A stretch of 64,000 nt of DNA from Rhizophagus clarus (Eukaryota; Glomeromycota; Glomeromycetes; Glomerales; Glomeraceae): contig BLAL01000285.1 of NCBI GenBank assembly GCA_015698045.1, positions 2,666,001-2,730,000 of the forward strand, given 5' to 3'. The notes under the pieces were generated by a model, which saw only the letters and a list, made by a program, of their open reading frames with translations, was not told where the DNA came from and ran no database searches. The position numbers and the translations under genes were made by a program. Shown here in pieces: positions 11,560 to 24,015 of this stretch (positions are counted from its first letter, which is position 1; every line of letters starts with the position of its first letter).

Positions 11560-13145
11560 TGACTATTTCTGATTGTGTCAGATCAATCTAGTTATGTAGT
11601 TCTTTTTTTGCTACATTCCTTAATTGTTTCTTTTTAATCATAAGTTTTTTTTCGTTTATTTTATATTTTTTTTTTTTTTTTTTGTGTTTTATAGAATGGA
11701 TTTATTTATTATATAAAAGTGAATATCTTTCATATTTTTATTCTGCTTGCTAGGCTTATTAAAAAAAACCATTGGTTATGCAGACTTTATGAGTTGTATT
11801 ATAAAAAAATTTGGGATATATAATTGTTTAACTAATATTTAGCACTTAGTTTAATAATTTTAGTTTCTTAAATTAAATATAGAATTATTAAACTCAGTTT
11901 GAAATTTCAATCTAATTAAAATAAATTGTAATCTTAACAAACATATTTGTAGTATAAAAATAAAACTTTATATAATATCAAAATAACAAGAGTTATTAAT
12001 AAATAACAAATTTAAAAATATAAATAATAATTTATAAATAAATAATAATAATACAATTTTAATTTAGTATTTTAAAAAGTTTACTAAATTTTATTAATAC
12101 TTTAAATAATTAATTATAATTTTAATTTTTTAGCTATTAAATACATATAATAAAAAAATAAAAATTATTTAATATTATTTGAAATGGTATTAGATTTAAA
12201 TAAATAAATTTCTCAATTTTTTTTATTTTCTTTATTTCTAATATTTAAGAATTCATCATATAAATTTTAGTATCATAGCATGATGATTTGCAGTTTTTAT
12301 AGTTTATAAAATTTAACCAATTTTATTATTTTCATAATAATTGTTTTTCAAATTTATATAATAATTTTCTGTAATTTATATGCAAATCAGATTTTAATAA
12401 AAATCTGTTGCAAAATAATTTTTTATTTTTATATTTAATAAAAAACTGTTTTATAATAGTTTCTGATTAATTTAAAAAAAAACCTGTTATGAAATAGTTT
12501 TTTATTTTATATTTAATAAAAACTGTTTTGTAGCAGTTTTTAATTAATTTAATAAAAAACCTGTTGCAAAACAGATTTTTATTTTTATATTTAATAAAAA
12601 AAACTATTTTACAATAGTTAATTTAATATAAAAATTTATTGCAGAATAGTTGTTTATTTTAATTTAATAAAAAATACTATTTTATAATGCAACAATTCTT
12701 TTAATTTAATAAAAAAAATTAATTTGCAACAGATTTTAATTTTTTAATAAAATTTAAGGTATTAGTATTACAATAAAATTATAGCATTACAGCAAATATT
12801 ATAATTATAATATCATATGTCATAATATTACAGTATCGGCTAATCAATTACAGTTAATATCTTTAATTATCATATAATATGTTGATTTGTATTCACAGTT
12901 TTTAATTTTTGTTTACTTCTATAAAAATTTCAGAAATAACCTCTAAAATTATTAAAAAAATCCAAATAGTTTTCATTTCTATTAGTGATTGATTCAGTTA
13001 TTATTATTAAAATACTAATATATCAGAAATAACCTTGTTATTTTTTTCATCACTTTTGGATAAGATAAAACAAATATTATTTGAAATACCTTAATTATCT
13101 AAGAGAAAGATGACATTCATTATTCAAATTATATTCTAGTATTTA
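11560..13145. other. AT-rich intergenic with an imperfect tandem repeat
   Basis: No gene. From about 12,390 to 12,720 there are five or six imperfect copies of a unit near 60 bp built from AAAAACTGTTTTATAATAG and its near-complement CTGTTGCAAAAYAG, giving potential hairpins. Confidence 0.5.
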
Positions 13146-13157
13146 AGGACTCCAGAT

Positions 13158-13984
13158 AGGACCCCAAATAATACTAATATAACTCACATATGGGTTTGCG
13201 TAGAGTTTATATGGAATTACTTTTTAAACCTACAAATTGAGTTTGCGTAAATTGGTCAATTTGGGAGTAACTCACATATTATGTTTGCGTAGAGTTTATA
13301 ATAGATATACGTGGATTTATTTTTAAAAATACTAATTTTGATAAATTAAATTACTTGGTATTTACCAAAATTTATTTTATTTTATTTATTTTTTCACTTT
13401 TTTTCAGTATTTTATACCAAATTTATTTATTTTTATTATTCTTTTTCAGTTTTTAATACCCTAATTCCAAAAGTCTGGTCGTGTTTTTCACCTGGAAACA
13501 CCACAAAAAATAATAAAAAAATAATTAATTAATTAGTTAAAAAAATACTGAAAAATACTTCTCCACCCTCCCTTACCTTAATTCCAAAAGTCCAGTCATG
13601 CTTTTCATCTGGCAACACTACAAAAAATAAAAATAAAAAATAATTAATTAATTAGTTAAAAAAAATATTAAAAAACACTTCCCACCCTCCCTTACCTTAA
13701 TTCCAAAAGTCTAGTCATGCTTTTCGTCTGACAACACTACAAAAATAAACTGATAAATGATTAAAAAAAAGATCAGATATTCAGATTATCTGATTAGATC
13801 AGCAAGTCACATGACCCTGCCTTTATACCAAATAATTTGTTATAGCGTTAATGAATTTTTTAAATTTTTTTTTAACTAAAATGTAAGTTTGCGTAGTGTT
13901 ACTATAAAAAAAAAGTTGTGTAGAGTTAATAGTAAACACATGCAAATCATTTGTGAGTTATATTAGTATTGTTCAGGGGGTCCT
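13158..13984. mobile_element. Small inverted-repeat element carrying a satellite
   Basis: Ends are AGGACCCCAAATAATACTA (left) and, inverted, AGGACCCC(CTG)AACAATACTA (right), followed on both sides by ATATAACTCAC. A GTTTGCGTAGAGTTTATA motif is repeated inside. Three copies of the 120-bp satellite occupy 13,440-13,745. The termini match those of the 9.4-kb element that starts at 14,964, so this is probably a non-autonomous relative. I did not find a clean target duplication. A longer, partial copy starts at 37,978. Confidence 0.65.
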
Positions 13985-14963
13985 TCTTGGACATTACTAA
14001 AATAACTCACATTTTTTTTTTACCCATTTTTCTCAAAATTAAGCCAATTTGCTCTTTTAGTTTTTTAAGGATATCTCATTATCTATTCAACCAATTGTGA
14101 TAAACTTTTTTTATTTTGTAGATCTCATTGAAAGCTACATTTTAAAAAAAAGTTCATCCAATTTGGATCACTGGTTGACAAGAAAATTGCAAAAAACATG
14201 TTTTTTAGCTTTTAAATTTCACATCAATTTGCTCTTTTTTATGATTATGAGTTGTATCAGTAATGTTCAGATCCTAGTATTTAATATTGCAACAACTTTT
14301 ATAATTATTTAAATTTTTTATAGTATAATTATTAGTTGTATTTGATGCTAATATTTTGATAAATAATAAAAAAAAACAGAAAGATTTATTTGCAAAAGGT
14401 CTTAAGAATAAAGTATAAAAGTTTAACTTACTTATTAAATGTATTTTAAAATGCTATGATTATTAATTCATATTTGGTAAACATAAAAAGTTGATATTAT
14501 ATATATAATTTTGAAAGATCAATTACATTTTTCATTTGCTGATATTTGGCCATTTTTTTAGTAAAAGAATACTAAAGAAAAGCTTAGGCTTTTAGTTTCT
14601 TGAGCTCTTTTTGAGTAACATTTTCTTTTTTATAAGACCTAACCATGTTTTTTAAAATTTGTTTAGTTCAAAAATATCAAGTTTTGGTAGAATTACTGGC
14701 TTAGTATGAACTTCACCAAAGAAATAGTTTATGATCACAAATTTTAGATTTTCTTTGTATTTTTAAAGATTTTTGTAAAATTAGCATTTAGGCTACCTAG
14801 TTTTAAATACCCTAAAAGAGGAGTTTCTCATCAAGACTATTTTGTTTTGAAAGCATTAAGATAGACAATACGAAGTCATTAGTTGAAATTTTTATTTATA
14901 ACCAGGAGTAGTACTTATTTTTTCTTGCTTAGAGGTTATTTAAGAGGATGTAAAAGTGATGGT
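13985..14963. other. AT-rich intergenic, no gene seen
   Basis: Repeats of AACTCACATTTTTT type near the element edge, then ordinary AT-rich sequence. A 71-codon frame at 14,097-14,312 is Phe/Leu/Ile-rich and looks like chance. Confidence 0.4.
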
Positions 14964-15207
14964 AGGACCCCGAACAATATATATAAAGGTCACATTAAAA
15001 CCAAAATTTTTCACTATGATCAATAAGCAAATTATTTTTAACTTGGCTAAGCAAATTTTTCATATGACTTTCAAATTTCCGTTTTATTAAGCAATTTTTT
15101 TTATAACTTATATTAATAGATATATTTATTTGATTAGTATTAATTTAATATTTAGAATAATAGATTATTGAATTAATTTTATTATAATAAATTTTATTAT
15201 TAATGAA

Positions 15208-16600
15208 TTATATCATATTAACAATTGTATTTCTAATATCATTACGATTGAAATAATTAAAAATATTCTGTGCCATTCCTTTTAAAGTTAATGAACTTTC
15301 ACTAATTATTAATTCATTTGCATTAATGTGATATAAAATATTTTGAAGACAATGATAAATAAATAATATATAACCTTCCAAAGTTTGGCTTGCAAAAATA
15401 TTAAGATGAATAGGTAAATATACTTGTAAAGAAACATAAGATAGATCTTCAAGTTGATTAATTGCATCTTGAGTATAACAATAGTTACCATAACCTTTAT
15501 AATACATTGCTATTATTTTAGCAACACAGATTTTTTTTCCATATAGTGCAATAACAAAATCATTTTGCTGTAAAGGAAAATCTTGAGTAATATTTGCTGA
15601 TTCAATATGTATAACTGTATTTAATAAATAATTAGCAAATATTTATATAAATTAATGAAATAACTTTTCACTAACTTACTCGTATTATTAGTTTTATGAT
15701 TATAATCACAAACAGTCTGTTTTTGCTTGATAATTCAGAATTTTGTAAATTTGCAAGACTAGTAGTCATTATTTTCCAATTTGCTTTCTATCATTTTTCA
15801 TGTGGTTTTATATGATATACTGTTGAATCATTATTATTTGTGAAATGTGAAACAATTTGACTAGCCTTATTTGAGTTGATAATACCAGTATTAGTTTGTT
15901 TTTTATAATAAACATGATATTGTCTTTCAATTGGTCTTGAATTATATGCTTCATGGTATTTTTGTAATGCAATCATAGTTGAATAATCCAATTCTTTTAT
16001 TAGAAGAAGATATCTAATAATAGGATCTTTTTAAAATAGTATTAATATAGCATTTTGTTAATATGTTAAAAATAATAAAATTAATAAATTATGTATACCT
16101 TGAGTTTGTCCTTCGTTGCTATATATTTTTGTAGTATTTAAAATTGAAATAATTTGTTTATGCTGGTGGATATGATCATCAGTATTATCTTTAATATTCA
16201 AGAAATCAAAAATATCATTATTAGCAGCATGTTTAGAAGCTTGATCAATTGCATCAAAAATTTCTCTATCAATTTCAAAAGATTCATCAATTTCAGAATT
16301 TGGTTCAATTCTGGCTGATATTTTTGAATTCTGCTTTTCTATTAAAACAAATAGCTGTAATATTAAATGATTTATATGTTAAGTAGTATTCATATCAAGT
16401 GTATTAGCAAGTTCAGATGCTAATTTGTATGAATGCTCTATAGTCAGAGTAATTTCAACATCTGATAGCTAAGTACATAATGTCGCCAAATTCCTTGAGT
16501 TAATATCTTCCACATTATAATTAAAATAGTAACCTAAATGAAGAAATCACTTAAAAAAAATAATAATTTAATTGATTTTATACTATAGACAAATAATTTA
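15208..16600 (-). pseudogene. 3' part of the transposon gene (C-terminal exons)
   Basis: Several reverse-strand coding blocks separated by short introns: GYYFNYNVEDINSR (about 16,520), DVEITLTIEHSYKLASEL (about 16,440), an acidic block with IFDAIDQASKHAANNDIF (about 16,230), LDYSTMIALQKYHEAYNSR (15,990 back to 15,791), and a last exon with DFVIALYGKKICVAKIIA and YVSLQVYLPIHLNIFAS, stop at 15208-15210. Read after removing the nested insertion at 16.6-21.3 kb, this follows the transposase exons upstream, so it is probably the C-terminal half of the same gene or a second gene of the element. One in-frame stop (TAG near 16,470) suggests decay. No catalytic motif recognised in this half. Confidence 0.5.
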
Positions 16601-16919
16601 CCATTGGGAAAAATTTTGGTCTGCAAATCTGCGCAATTCTGCGGAATCTATTTCTGTGCACATCTGAGAACATGCCGTTGCGCAGCACTGAAAAATTTTA
16701 TGGATTTCTGCGCAGTTCTGCAAACACAAAAAAATCTGCAAAAATTTTCAAAAACAAATTTTCAAAATTTTTGACAATTTACAATTACTTTTATTGTTAA
16801 TTAACATCAATTAATTTATTTAATTTATTTAATTAAAGCATTACAAATAAATCAATTTACTACACTATTAACTACACTATTTTGGGTATTAAATGCATTA
16901 AATTTCTTTCTTTACTTTC

Positions 16920-19760
16920 ACTGTTTTATTGAAAATGTAAAAAATGGGTTTTTTGAGGTTTTTTACCTTTATATTAGGATTGGAACCTTTCTTTTAGTTT
17001 TCTGCGCCTGTAAAAAAAACTAACGAAACTGTCAGTAAACGTTTCGTTAAATAAAAAAAAAACAAAAAAAAATTTAAATTCTGTTTACTTTGAAATTCTA
17101 TCCAGAGACAGGTCAGAAAACCGCAGACCTAAACTAATATTTTTCAAAATTTTAATCTTCAAAATTTGTCTGGTAAACGTCTGAAGAGCCGATGACTTAT
17201 AAAATAAAAATGAAACAGTTAGTTGATGTTTCATCTAAAAAAAAAATAATAAATTTAAATTTTCGAAGGTAAATACCTTCGAATTCCTCTAGAAGCCTCT
17301 AAAAAGATGCAAATCTAAAAAAAGAATTCAAAACGTTAATTAACGTTTTGTTAATAAAAAATTTTTTTTTATCTTCGGGATAATACCTGATCCACTGTGA
17401 GATGAGGTCCATCTAAAAAAAATGAGAATGAACGTTATTTAACGTTCGTTGAAATAAAAATAAGATAAAAAATAATTTTTTTTACCTTCGGTCTACTTCG
17501 AGTTCTGGACCTAAAAAAAAGAAAAATAAAATGAAATGTTAGTTTCATTTCGTTTCATAAAATAAAATATTATTTTGAGGTTTTTTTACCTTTGAAATAC
17601 TGTGATCTGCTTCTTCTGGACCTAAAAAAGAAAGAAAACGAATGGTAGTTAATGTTCGTTGAAATAATAAAAAAAAGATATTTTGAAGTTTCTTTATCTT
17701 CAAAATACTACAGTCCACTTCAAATTAGAATTCTGGACCTAAAAAATAAAACGAAACATTAGTAACATTTCGTAAAATAAAAATATAAAAAAAAAAATTT
17801 ATTTTGAAGTTTTTTTACTTTCGAAATAATTCAGTCTATTTCTTTCAGACTAAAAAAGTAAGAAAACGAATATTAGTTAACGTTCGTTAAAATAAAAGTA
17901 AAAAAAAAATTGTTTTTTTTTTACTTACAGTAGTTCACCTCTAAAGGAATTCCAGACTTAACAAATAAAAAAAATGAACATTAGTAATGTTTGTTTAAAT
18001 AAAACATAAAAAAAAATAATAATTTTCGAAGATATTATATCTTTGAAATATTATAGTCCGCCCTTAAAGGAGTTCTGAACCTAAAAAAAAGAAAACAAAC
18101 GTTAGTTAACGTTCGTTGAAATTAAAGTAAAAAAAATTTTTTTTTTTACTTAATAGTCCGCTCGAAATAGAGTTCTGGACCTAAAGAAAGGGAAAAAAGT
18201 GAAACGTTACTAACGTTTTGCTAAAATACAAAAAAAATCATTTTTTTTTCTTAATAGTCCACCTCAAATGGAGTTCCAGATCTAAAGAAATAGAGAAAAG
18301 TGAAACGTTATTAACGTTTTGCTAAAATACCAAAAAAAACCTATTTTTTTTTACTTAAATTGGTTCGCCTCAAAATGGAGTTCCAGACCTAAAAAAAAGG
18401 AGAAAAGCGAAACATTTACTAATATTTCACTAAAATACAAAGAAAAAAAATTATTTTTTTTTACTTAAATTGGTTCGCCTCAAAATGAAGTTCCAGACCT
18501 AAAAAAAGGAGAAAAGCAAAACGTTTACTAACGTTTCGCTAAATACAAAAAAAAATCATTTTTTTTTCTTTACTTAATAATCCGTCTTGAAATGGAGTTT
18601 CAGACCTAAAAAAAAGAAGAAAAGCAAAACGTTACTAACGTTTTGCTAAAATACAAAGAAAAAAAAAATCATTTTTTTTTACTTACAGTGGACCGCCTCG
18701 AAATGGAGTTCCAGACCTAAAAAAGGAGAAAAGTAAAACATTTACTAACGTTTCGCTAAAATACCAAAACAAAAAAACTTATTTTTTTTTTACTTGAATT
18801 GATCCGTCTCAAAATGGAATTTTGGACCTAAAAAAAGAAGAAAAGCGAAAGTTACTTATGTTTCGCTAAAATACAAAAAAAAGAGCTTTTTTTTTACTTA
18901 GTGGTCCGCCTCAGAATGGAGTTTCGGACTTAAAAAAAGAAGAAAAGTGAAACGTTACTAATGTTTTGCTAAAATATAAAGAAAAAAAAATCATTTTTTT
19001 TACTTACAGTGGTCCGCCTCAAAATTGAATTCCAGACCTAAAAAAAGGAGAAAAGTGAAACGTTTACTAATATTTTACTAAAATACAAAAAAAATCATTT
19101 TTTTTTCTTTACTTAATAGTCCGTCTCGAAATAGAGTTTTGGACCTAAAAAAAGAAGAAAAGCGAAACGTTACTAATGTTTCGCTAAAATACAAAGAAAA
19201 AAATCATTTCCATCTTCGAATACTTCAGTCCACTTCAAATTGAAGTTCTGGATCTAAGAAAAATGAAACAAACATTAGTTAACGTTCGTTGAAAATAAAA
19301 ATAAAAAAAAGGTATTTTTTTTTTAAAGTTACCTTCGAAATAGAGTCCAAGTTCATATGTTTGGTATTCTGAACCTAAAAAAAAGATAAATAAATATTAA
19401 TCAATGTTCGTTAAGTTAATTTAATAAAAAAAAATTATTTTGAAGGCCATACCTTCGAAATGTGGAGTCTGGCTAAGATTTTCAGCAAAAACTCAGCTTG
19501 AAATGCTGAAACAAATAAATTTTGTTCACTCATTCTTCGACAATTCTAAAGTCTAGAAGAGCCCTAGTAAAGAAAAAAGGGAATTTTTTTAGATTATCAA
19601 CCGATCTCTAGATCATATGACACCGCAGAAACTGATCGGCTACAAAGTAACCTTAGTTAGCAACGTTCATCAAAATAAAAGTAAATTAAACATTTCAAAG
19701 TTTACCTTCGAAATGGAGGCCAGAACTTGTTTTTCAGTATTCCAGACCTACAAAAAAGGA
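16920..19760 (-). repeat. Tandem array A: about 24 mini-exon/intron units
   Basis: Units of about 105-115 bp. Read on the reverse strand each has a T-run ending TTTTTTAG, an exon-like block starting GTCyrGAA (25-45 nt), a donor-like GTAAGT, GTAAAA or GTAACT, and a palindrome of AACGTTAGTAACGTT type before the next T-run. Clear units: exon 18687-18716 and 19008-19037 (30 nt, TTTAG / GTAAGT), 19333-19374 (42 nt, TTTTTAG / GTAACT), 16967-17007 (41 nt). At the high-coordinate end an ATG-led block 19453-19533 (MSEQNLFVSAF, 27 codons) ends at GTATGG in phase 0. In phase 0 the 30-nt exons read V-x-N-S-I-x-R-R-x-T. Many middle copies have lost the GT (ATTAAGT) and some contain stops, so the array is partly decayed. 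Confidence 0.7.
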
Positions 19761-20589
19761 AATTGAACGTTAATGGACGTTTGTTAAATAAAATTAATAA
19801 AAAAAATTTTTTTTGAAGATTACCTTCGAAAACTAGCATTAGCTAATGTTCGTTTATGATTCGTATGCCCAGAACACCGTCAAAAGTACATTTAGTCCTT
19901 GTAGAGGGTCTATAAAATGATTCTTTTAGGAAGATAGAAAAGATAGCAAGTCTATTTAATAATTTCGAAGCTTAAAAAACTACAAAAAAAAGTTTTTTCT
20001 TAGGGTATTTTTAGACTTTAAATTGAAAGACGTTGAAAAAAATTTATTTCTTTGAAAGGTGTTAAAAAAAAAATTATATTTATGAAAAATGTTGAAAAAA
20101 ATTGTTTCCTTAAAGTATTGCGAATAAAAAGTTTAAGTGTCTTAAAGGAAATTAAGTGTAGAAAATAAACTGGAAGCTTATCAAAGTTTATCATGCAAAG
20201 TTTATCAAATTAAAGAAGAAAATTGTGAAAATCTTTAAAGATTTTTGTACGAAGTGTTTTTAAAAATCTGCAATTTTGGAGATTATCACAAATTTTTCAT
20301 AAAAAAATCTTTAAAAAAAATAAAAAAATAATTTCTGCAGTATTGCGCAGATAGGATCCCAGAAACTCTATATAAAGGTTGGTCTAAATTTTGGGAAATT
20401 TACTATTAACTTTACCCAGTTTAAGTCAAAAATTTACTAGTAACATTACCCAACTTAGAAATAACCTTAAATATTTCCTAATGTATTTTACCCAAAATAA
20501 AAATAACCTATTATGTTCTTATATAAGTAGTTTATTAATAAAATGCAGAATATTATACAATTTATTAATTAAGAATTGATACTAAAATA

Positions 20590-20790
20590 TTAATTATATG
20601 TTTTTGTGAAAAGAAATCAAAAATTTCCCAAGAATTTCCTATTAAACATAAACGACTAATTAAATTAACAACCGTTGAATTAGTGCAAATTATATCTAGA
20701 TTATTATTATCAAAGTGATAAATCACTTGTTTTGGAGAATAATTTATAGGACTTTGAGACTTTCGGCTTGCATCTTTTGAAAAGAAAAAA
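20590..20790 (-). pseudogene. Remnant of an element-borne protein
   Basis: Reverse-strand stretch reading KQVIYHFDNNNLDII...RLCLIGNSWEIFDFFSQK. The same peptide with substitutions (S(K)QVIYHFDNN, RLCLKGNSWEIFDFF) is encoded at 63,665-63,790 in the related copy, so it is not a chance frame. Only about 60 residues remain. Function unknown. Confidence 0.5.
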
Positions 20791-20860
20791 AAAATAGAAA
20801 AAGAAAACTGATTTATCGTGATTTTTACAAAAGGTATATATATTACCCCTATAAAATTGC

Positions 20861-21022
20861 ATATGGGATTTTTGCAATAGAAAGGTACGAAACTCAAAAA
20901 AATTTTTAAATTTACTTTATATACTAATTATGTTTTTTATACTAAAATAAGTGTAAATTTAATATTAATTAAATTTTTATTTTTTTTGAGTTTCGTACCT
21001 TTCTATTGCAAAGATCCCATAT
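20861..21022. mobile_element. 162-bp MITE, copy 1
   Basis: Begins ATATGGGATTTTTGCAATAG and ends with its near-perfect inverse; the arms include GAAAGGTACGAAACTC (about 40 bp). A nearly identical copy is at 41,021-41,183. The high identity of two copies 20 kb apart suggests recent movement. It sits inside the 880-bp element. Confidence 0.9.
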
Positions 21023-21327
21023 GCTCGTTACCCATTATAGTAATAACCTCGAAAGTGATAATAGGACTTTTACCCATTTTATAAAACAACAATTTTATTT
21101 TTACCTGATATAAGAATTAACCTAAAATTTTTTTATAATAACATTACCCGACTTAACAAGTAACAATTTTGGATTTTACATAATAAATTTACCCATTTTA
21201 ACAGCAACCTCTATATAAAATTTCTGGTGTCCTGCGCAGATTCTTAATAAAATTGCATTAAAAAAATGCGGCAATCTGCTAAAATTGCAGATCACTGCAG
21301 TTCTGAACTGATATAACTTTCCCGATG

Positions 21328-24015
21328 ACCTTCATGTACTGATTTTTTCTTCTTCAATATATAATATTTTTTGCTCTCAATGCTTTGCTATACTGAGAAA
21401 TTTTTGGAACTAATTGCAATAGTTCAAAATAATTAAAATCAGAATTAATTTGGCATGCCATACTAAAGAAGTGTTTACACGCCTCTGATCCATGCATCTA
21501 CGGTAAAAATAGGTAATTTGAATAATATTCTTGGTGTGATATTACTAATAATATTATGGATTCTGCAAGGGAAATAAAAATTGCGAAACTTTGATCTGCT
21601 AAAAAATTCTTATTTAAAGAAATAAAATCAGGATATTTTTCACCCCATATTTGCTACATGTTTTTTCCAAAGTTGTAAAAAGAAAAAAGCTGTCATTGAC
21701 ATTTTAATTTTTTCTAATGGAGTTATTTTTCGATTTAAGTAACTATCAATGAGTTCTCCTAATTTCAAAAATATGAGATTAATAAATTGAATAATACAAA
21801 AAAAAAATAATAATTACGCATAATAACAAATTATCAACCCATAATAAAAAGGTATATAAAAATTCTCCGCATGTCCTCTTTAATAACATTATAGCAATTT
21901 TGTAAATTTTCTAAACAAAACACACGGTACGCAGCACCATCATCCTGACGGTTAAGTTTTATTACATCATGATGATACATTACCAAATTTGGAAAATTTG
22001 ATAACTTTAATAATTGCTCAAACCATACTGTTGAATTTCCAAAAGTAAGAAGCCTTGCACCAGACATTATAGCATTGCGGCTAGTTTTTTTTATATGTTT
22101 AGGGTCCTGTATACAGACAACAGGTTCTACATTAGGAAAAACTGGGCAGCTTAAATTAATTCCAAATTTGTTATTTTGAAAAATTAGCCGTTTATTTGTT
22201 TGATATCTTTGAATTGCAATTTGAGCTTTAAATTTAACAATATGTCCATCCAAACCAATTGATAATATTGAAAGATTAAGCCGTGATGCCATTTGAATTA
22301 ATAATTCTTGATGGAAATTTGTTACAGTTGACTGGCTATCAGATCCAGTATTGGTAATTAATGCAATTACCACTGGTGGAAAGTTTGGTAACAGTACTTA
22401 ATAATAATAGTTGATAAATGACTGACAAATTATATGTATATAAATAATAAAATTATTATAGAATTATTATAAATGAAAACTACCTGCAGAATATAGGCAC
22501 GCACATCTTTCGCAATAACTTTTTTCATTTTGATATCATTAATAACTATTGGGATATCTTTATAGTCATTAATCTTAGTTTCTTCAATAGATAGTGTTAA
22601 CCTAATGATACATCCTAAACCAGAATGATAACAAAGAGCAGGTTTTAGTTTGGTATTATCAGACATAGCAGCTATTGGTCCTTGATAGTTTAATATATCA
22701 ATTAGCCTTTTAAATTTGGCAATATTCTCGAATGAAAAGGTAGGATTCGTAAGTGTATCTTTATTGTTAGCACGAAGTTTACTATTTTTGATAGAATTTT
22801 TTTTAAAAAAAAATCACATTTTTATAAGCAAGAAAACAAGCTGATTATACCATATGTTTTGAATTATGCATCCTTCCAAATTTTGACAAAAAATATCAAG
22901 AGCTTGAGTGCTAAAACTTTCTAATATAATGAAGAAGTTCGTAAATTCTTCATTATACTTGATATTTTGCTTGCCTTTATTATTATCTTTACGAATGATG
23001 GCTTGAACTATTACTTCACAAAGCCCTTCAAACACAGGTTTTTCATTAAATACACCATGAATAGCTTTATCTACTAATGTAATCTATATATTTGTATGAC
23101 CATTATCTTTAACAATAGACCAAATTTTGCAGAGGTCTTGATTTTGCAAATGTTTCTTTAAAGAATTAGTTTCAAAATAAAATTTTGGTGTAAATTTAAG
23201 ATTCTGGGGTTCTGGTTTTAGGATGACAAGATGATTCACTAGTAAATTATTATATTTTAATGCTAATCATTCGTCACAAATCCCTTTTTCAGAATAACTG
23301 GTACATGTTTTGAACGTACAGCAACACCTATTATTTAAATAGAAAAGATTTTCATTGATAATTGGTAAATTTTTATTTTTTTAAAAAAAAAATACTCACA
23401 ATCTTTATCAACACGCCATTGAGATTCTGCATAAATTTTCTAATTTAATGCACGTTTTTGTAATGATGTAAGTTTTTTTTTTGTAAATTTATGGGGAAAT
23501 TTATTTGAAAACATTTCTTTAGCAATTACTTCAACCTGATGAGCTCCACTATAACTTGCTGGTATTCTATCAACATACTTGATAATTAAATCAGAACAGA
23601 GCCCTAAACATCCCTTTCTTTTATTAGATACTTGATTAATATATGTTGGATTAATTATTATATTATCATCTTTTTCACTAATTTCATCTTCAGCTTCGTC
23701 TATTGTAATAATGTCATCATCATTCATTGTATCTTCTACTTCACTCTCCCAATTATCCCAATCATCATCTGAATTTACATCATCTACAACATCTTTATCT
23801 GTTATTGATTTTGCAAAAAAACATAAAATACTTCGTTGTTCATCTTTTCTTTTACATCCTGGATTGTTTGCATGACGATTAATATAATCTTTATCAAACT
23901 TCCTATTAAGTTTTATTACTGCTTCACATATGCAAATAACTTTTTTAGCGCGTACGACTTTGGCAACATATGGATGTTTTTGCAACCGCTGTTTTAAATA
24001 TTTCCAACCAACCAT
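21328..24015 (-). pseudogene. Transposase of the 9.4-kb element (P-element-like), N-terminal and catalytic part
   Basis: Starts MVGWKYLKQRLQKHPYVAKV at 24015. The first exon (to 23440) has a basic N-terminus with Cys residues, an acidic stretch (DDVNSDDDWDNWESE) and a basic C-terminal part. Later exons: SFSTQALDIFCQNLEG (23,035-22,814), MSDNTKLKPALCYHSG (22,666-22,490), and 22,373-21,880 with CIQDPKHIKKTSRNAIMSG, GARLLTFG and a DVIKLNRQDDGAAYR motif. Downstream, 21,770-21,330 reads ELGELIDSYLNRKI... and MHGSEACKHFFSMACQI. D-P-x-H-x-x-K and S-E-A-x-x-x-F-F resemble the RNase-H-fold core of P/THAP9-type transposases. A TAG interrupts just before MHGSEAC, and exon 1 is followed by TAA at its intron edge, so activity is doubtful. 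The gene is then cut by the nested element and resumes at 16.6 kb. Confidence 0.65.

Larger units (their letters stand above)
20353..21232. mobile_element. 880-bp inverted-repeat element with 9-bp target duplication (MULE-like)
   Basis: Flanked by the identical 9-mer TGCGCAGAT at 20344-20352 and 21233-21241. Ends are AGGATCCCAGAAACTCTATA and, inverted, GGACACCAGAAATTTTATA. Subterminal TTTACCCA repeats occur at both sides. A 9-bp duplication is typical of Mutator-like elements. A related copy starts at 63,420. No transposase inside, only a gene remnant. Confidence 0.85.
16605..21327. mobile_element. Nested 4.7-kb element inserted in the transposon gene
   Basis: Both ends carry related inverted sequence: left TTGGGAAAAAT...GGTCTGCAAATCTGCGC, right (inverted) TCGGGAAAG...GAACTGCAGTGATCTGC, with more CTGCGCAR repeats just inside. 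The flanks are transposase coding sequence on both sides. The inside is not coding for transposase; it holds the mini-exon array and a further nested element. I could not fix the exact ends or a target duplication, so boundaries are good to about 15 bp. Confidence 0.55.

Noticed and set aside
13158-13984. 8-bp target duplication for the small AGGACCCC element
   Set aside because: The 8-mers outside the ends (CTCCAGAT and TCTTGGAC) do not match, so no duplication is claimed.
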